9,077 bases of DNA from positions 1 to 9,077 of the forward strand of contig JAQGNM010000043.1 in the NCBI GenBank assembly GCA_028291845.1, in the 5' to 3' direction. Below are positions 7,049 through 9,077 of this stretch, one piece after another. The notes beneath the pieces are model-generated. The model ran no database searches, was not told the DNA's origin, and saw only the letters and a list, made by a program, of their open reading frames with translations. Positions within the stretch are counted from its first letter, which is position 1. The number at the start of each line of letters is the position of its first letter. Both the position numbers and the translations under genes were made by a program. Origin of the DNA: Massilia sp. GTDB taxonomy: Bacteria > Pseudomonadota > Gammaproteobacteria > Burkholderiales > Burkholderiaceae_D.

Positions 7049-7150
7049 TGCGTGCATATGGTGACGGCTGGTGCCGCTTGCAAGGCGGCGGTGCGCGTGC
7101 TTGACCCGCCCTTGTAGGCACCGGGACGGCAAATCGCCGCCGACAGCGGC

Positions 7151-7156
7151 TATCAT
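7151..7156 (+). promoter_or_regulatory. Possible -10 box for the histidine phosphatase gene
   Basis: TATCAT lies 30 bases ahead of the ATG at 7187, in the gap between two divergent genes. No good -35 is visible at the matching distance, so this is only a candidate. Confidence 0.25.
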
Positions 7157-7186
7157 GGGCAGGTAGCCACGAATCGGATATCCCTC

Positions 7187-7765
7187 ATGCGACGCCGTCC
7201 TTTCCTTCTCCGACTGTCAGCCGTCGCCGGCATCCTGGCGGCGCCCTTCAAGCCCGCCCTGGCCGCCGACGACGCACTGGTCGCGCGCCTGCGCCGCGGC
7301 GGCCACATCATATTGATGCGCCACGCCGCCACCGTGCCCGGCATCGGCGATCCGGCCGGCTTCGTGCTGAGCGAGTGCGCCACCCAGCGCAACCTGTCTG
7401 ACGCGGGCCGCGCCGACGCCGCGCGCATCGGCGCGGCCTTTCAACGTCTCGCCATTCCGGTGGGGGAGGTGCTGTCGAGCCGCTGGTGCCGCTGCCTGGA
7501 CACGGCGCGCCTCGCCTTCGGCAAGGCTGAGCCGGCACCGATGCTCGATTCGATGTTCGACGATGGCGAAACGCAGCGCGACGCCAAGCTGCGCCAGCTG
7601 GCGACCTGGCTGAAGACCCCGCGCGGCGGCGCCAACACGGTGCTGGTGACGCACGACGTCAACATCCGGGCGCTGGCGCGCGAGGCGGTGCGGCAGGGCG
7701 AGATGGTGGTGGCGACGGCGCGGCCCGACGGCAAGCTGGGGGTGGTCGGCAGCTGGCGCCCGTGA
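7187..7765 (+). CDS. Exported histidine phosphatase family protein (SixA/phosphoglycerate-mutase-like fold)
   Basis: The protein is 192 aa. The N-terminus MRRRPFLLRLSAVAGILAAPFKPALA-A is a cleavable signal with a twin-arginine-like motif (RRRPFLL), so the product is likely periplasmic and possibly Tat-exported. The catalytic motif is LMRHAAT, with Arg45 and His46; the third residue is Ala rather than Gly, which is seen in SixA-like members. Arg99 in SSRWCRC probably belongs to the phosphate pocket. His156 in VTHDVNIRAL is the second catalytic histidine. The segment SECATQRNLSDAGRADAARIG is typical of this subgroup. The enzyme would form a phosphohistidine intermediate and hydrolyse a phosphomonoester; the substrate is unknown. 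It ends 22 bases before the next gene, but a promoter-like sequence lies between them, so the two need not be one operon. Confidence 0.88.
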   Translation: MRRRPFLLRLSAVAGILAAPFKPALAADDALVARLRRGGHIILMRHAATVPGIGDPAGFVLSECATQRNLSDAGRADAARIGAAFQRLAIPVGEVLSSRWCRCLDTARLAFGKAEPAPMLDSMFDDGETQRDAKLRQLATWLKTPRGGANTVLVTHDVNIRALAREAVRQGEMVVATARPDGKLGVVGSWRP

Positions 7766-7772
7766 ACCGCTG

Positions 7773-7781
7773 TGCTACACT
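7773..7781 (+). promoter_or_regulatory. Extended -10 promoter for the Cys/His-rich protein gene
   Basis: TGCTACACT is an extended -10 (TG-N-TACACT) between the phosphatase stop and the next GTG. The -35 region is weak, as is common with extended -10 promoters. The predicted transcription start would fall at about 7788, the first base of the GTG codon. Confidence 0.5.
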
Positions 7782-7787
7782 GGCCGG

Positions 7788-8177
7788 GTGAAAACACTGG
7801 TCAAAACCCTGTTCGTCTGGCTGCTGTTGCTGGCGTTGCCGTTTCAAGGCTACGCGTCGGCGACCATGTTGCCGTGCGCTCCAGTGAAGGTGAAGGCGGT
7901 GTCGCTCCCCGACATGTCGTCGTCCCATCACGACCACCACGCCATGCTGGCGGCGATGGCGAAGCATCAATCTGGTGCCGATGTCGCCACCTCCGCTCAT
8001 CACGACGGCAACACCTGTAAATCCTGCTCCGCCTGCTGTCCGGCCAACCTGATGGCCCATGCCATCGACATCGCCGCCGATACGCCGCATTTTGCCACCG
8101 TCCCGTTCGCCACCGGCTTCGTGCCCGCTGTCGATCTGGCCCCGCTCGAACGCCCTCCGCAAACCATCCCAGCCTGA
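7788..8177 (+). CDS. Small exported Cys/His-rich protein, putative metal-binding
   Basis: The protein is 129 aa with a GTG start. The start is set by the signal peptide MKTLVKTLFVWLLLLALPFQGYASA, with cleavage likely after residue 23-25. The mature part is short and has two metal-ligand clusters. One is His-rich (SSSHHDHHAM, His47, 48, 50, 51; then His60, 71, 72). The other is Cys-rich (TCKSCSACC, Cys77, 80, 83, 84), with another Cys at 30. The Pro-rich C-terminus has no ligands. No enzyme fold is visible. Proteins of this shape recur in Burkholderiales at the head of heavy-metal efflux operons, by recollection, and here it precedes a TolC-like gene by 100 bases. A periplasmic metal-binding or metal-sensing accessory, most likely for copper, is inferred. 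There is no good Shine-Dalgarno, and the upstream promoter may give a leaderless mRNA. Confidence 0.75.
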   Translation: MKTLVKTLFVWLLLLALPFQGYASATMLPCAPVKVKAVSLPDMSSSHHDHHAMLAAMAKHQSGADVATSAHHDGNTCKSCSACCPANLMAHAIDIAADTPHFATVPFATGFVPAVDLAPLERPPQTIPA

Positions 8178-8237
8178 CAAGCCGCGCCGGTTCCCCGCGA
8201 ACCCGCGCCCGTAATGGCAAGCACTGGACAAGGACTG

Positions 8238-8260
8238 GGCAAGGGCTGCCGGCCCTTGCC
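8238..8260 (+). promoter_or_regulatory. 9-bp hairpin just ahead of the TolC-like gene
   Basis: GGCAAGGGC (8238-8246) pairs perfectly with GCCCTTGCC (8252-8260) around a five-base loop. It ends six bases before the GAGAGG ribosome site (8267-8272) of the next gene. There is no following T-run long enough for a terminator. It may influence translation, mRNA ends or transcription between the two genes. Confidence 0.4.
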
Positions 8261-8277
8261 GTGGACGAGAGGTTTTC

Positions 8278-9077
8278 ATGAAAAATAGTATGAGTCGTGC
8301 CCGCACGAATGGCGTGCTGGCGCTGCTGCTGGCCGCCGGCGCCGCTGGCTGCGCGAGTGTTTCCGAGCAACGCGGAATGGCCCCGGTGGCCAGCCTGGCC
8401 GGCGAGCGCCTCGGCCAGCAGGCGCGCCTGTTACGCGGCGATAGCGATCATGCCGCACTGGCGCGCCTGATCGACGAGCGGCTGAAGTCGCCGCTGCAAG
8501 CCGACGATGCCGTGCAGATTGCCCTGTTGAACAACCGCGCGCTGCAGGCGGTGTACTGGGACGCCGGCATCGCCGAAGCCGAGCTGGTGCAGGCCGGGCG
8601 GCTGCGCAATCCCGTGTTCGATTTCGAGCGCACCGTGGCAGTGGGCGGCGGCGGGCTCGAGATCGAACGCTCGCTGATTTTCAATCTGGCCAGCATCCTT
8701 ACCATGCCGCTGGCGCAGCGCATCGAACGCAGCCGCTATGAGCAGACCACGCTGCAGGTGGCCGAGCGCATGCTGCAACATGCGGCCGCCACGCGCACTG
8801 CTTATATAGAGGCAGTGGCGGCCGAGCAATCGAAACACTACGCTTTGCAGGTGCAAACGGCGGCCGAAGCGAGCGCTGCGCTGACCGAACGGATGGCGCA
8901 GGTGGGCAATGTCAGCCGGCTCGATCTGGCGCGCGAGCAGGTGTTTCGGGCGGAAACGGCCGCCGGCCTGGCCCGCGCCGGCCAGCGCGCGCTGGCCGCA
9001 CGCGAAGCGCTGACCCGCGCGATGGGTTTGGTGGGGACGGCAGCCACGGCCTACACCCTGCCGCAGCGCTTGCCGGA
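8278..9077 (+). CDS. TolC-family outer-membrane efflux lipoprotein, 3' end beyond window
   Basis: The frame is open from the ATG at 8278 to the window end, giving about 266 residues of a protein usually 430-480 aa long. GAGAGG five bases ahead supports the start. The N-terminus MKNSMSRARTNGVLALLLAAGAAGC is a lipoprotein signal with lipobox AAGC, the acylated residue being Cys25. The following sequence has the TolC-family pattern: AVQIALLNNRALQAVYWDAGIAEAELVQAGRLRNPVFDFE, then EIERSLIFNLASILTMPLAQRIERSRYEQ. Long alpha-helical barrel segments follow, such as ALTERMAQVGNVSRLDLAREQVFRAE. It would form the outer-membrane channel of a tripartite efflux system or a related metal-export route. The Cys/His-rich protein in front suggests metals, probably copper, and pump or oxidase genes are expected downstream, outside this window. 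Confidence 0.88.
   Translation, partial: MKNSMSRARTNGVLALLLAAGAAGCASVSEQRGMAPVASLAGERLGQQARLLRGDSDHAALARLIDERLKSPLQADDAVQIALLNNRALQAVYWDAGIAEAELVQAGRLRNPVFDFERTVAVGGGGLEIERSLIFNLASILTMPLAQRIERSRYEQTTLQVAERMLQHAAATRTAYIEAVAAEQSKHYALQVQTAAEASAALTERMAQVGNVSRLDLAREQVFRAETAAGLARAGQRALAAREALTRAMGLVGTAATAYTLPQRLP

Noticed and set aside
6758..7156. Full 132-aa version of the HNH protein
   Set aside because: The first 36 residues lack the composition of the rest and run into the divergent promoter region. The recognised fold starts at the inner Met at 7048.
7659..8306. 215-aa open frame on the minus strand
   Set aside because: It is opposite the phosphatase end and the Cys/His-rich gene. Its protein has no family pattern and is full of Arg/Gly/His from antisense GC-rich codons.

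Overview
The window looks like a chromosomal accessory stretch from a high-GC betaproteobacterium. Protein wording (Burkholderiales-type CdiA filament repeats, a small HNH protein, a Cys/His-rich exported protein ahead of a TolC-like lipoprotein) suggests Oxalobacteraceae, for example the Massilia, Duganella or Janthinobacterium group. That placement rests on recognition by eye, not on a search.

Left third (1-4282): a decayed contact-dependent inhibition (CDI) area. It opens with about 670 bases holding no convincing intact gene, followed by a small AT-rich gene (670-900) that resembles an orphan immunity gene. Next comes a 97-bp element with near-perfect 21-nt inverted ends (1017-1113). A large open frame (1092-3773) begins inside the right arm of that element. 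It encodes only the distal part of a CdiA exoprotein: filament repeats, an Ala/Gly-rich stretch, a pretoxin region and a variable C-terminal toxin domain. Its stop codon overlaps the start of a 170-aa candidate immunity gene (3770-4282) that has a strong ribosome binding site. No cdiB and no CdiA N-terminus are present, so this is best read as a displaced (orphan) toxin/immunity module. Base composition becomes clearly more AT-rich from about 2700 to 4282, as expected for an exchangeable toxin/immunity cassette.

Middle (4283-5533): a decayed LysR-type regulator on the minus strand (4366-4995), a stretch without a recognisable gene, then a strongly base-paired leader (5381-5504) in front of the next gene.

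Right half (5534-9077): GC-rich, intact genes. A secreted right-handed beta-helix protein (5534-6688) ends at an intrinsic terminator. That terminator overlaps the 3' end of a convergent small HNH protein gene (6758-7048, minus). Divergent from the HNH gene is an exported histidine phosphatase (7187-7765). Close behind it are a small exported Cys/His-rich protein (7788-8177) and a TolC-like outer-membrane efflux lipoprotein (8278 to beyond the window end). These last two look like the start of a heavy-metal, probably copper, handling operon.

The best candidates for something under-described are the orphan CdiA-CT/immunity module with its second upstream immunity-like gene, the structured leader before the beta-helix gene, and the Cys/His-rich protein with a possibly leaderless GTG start.
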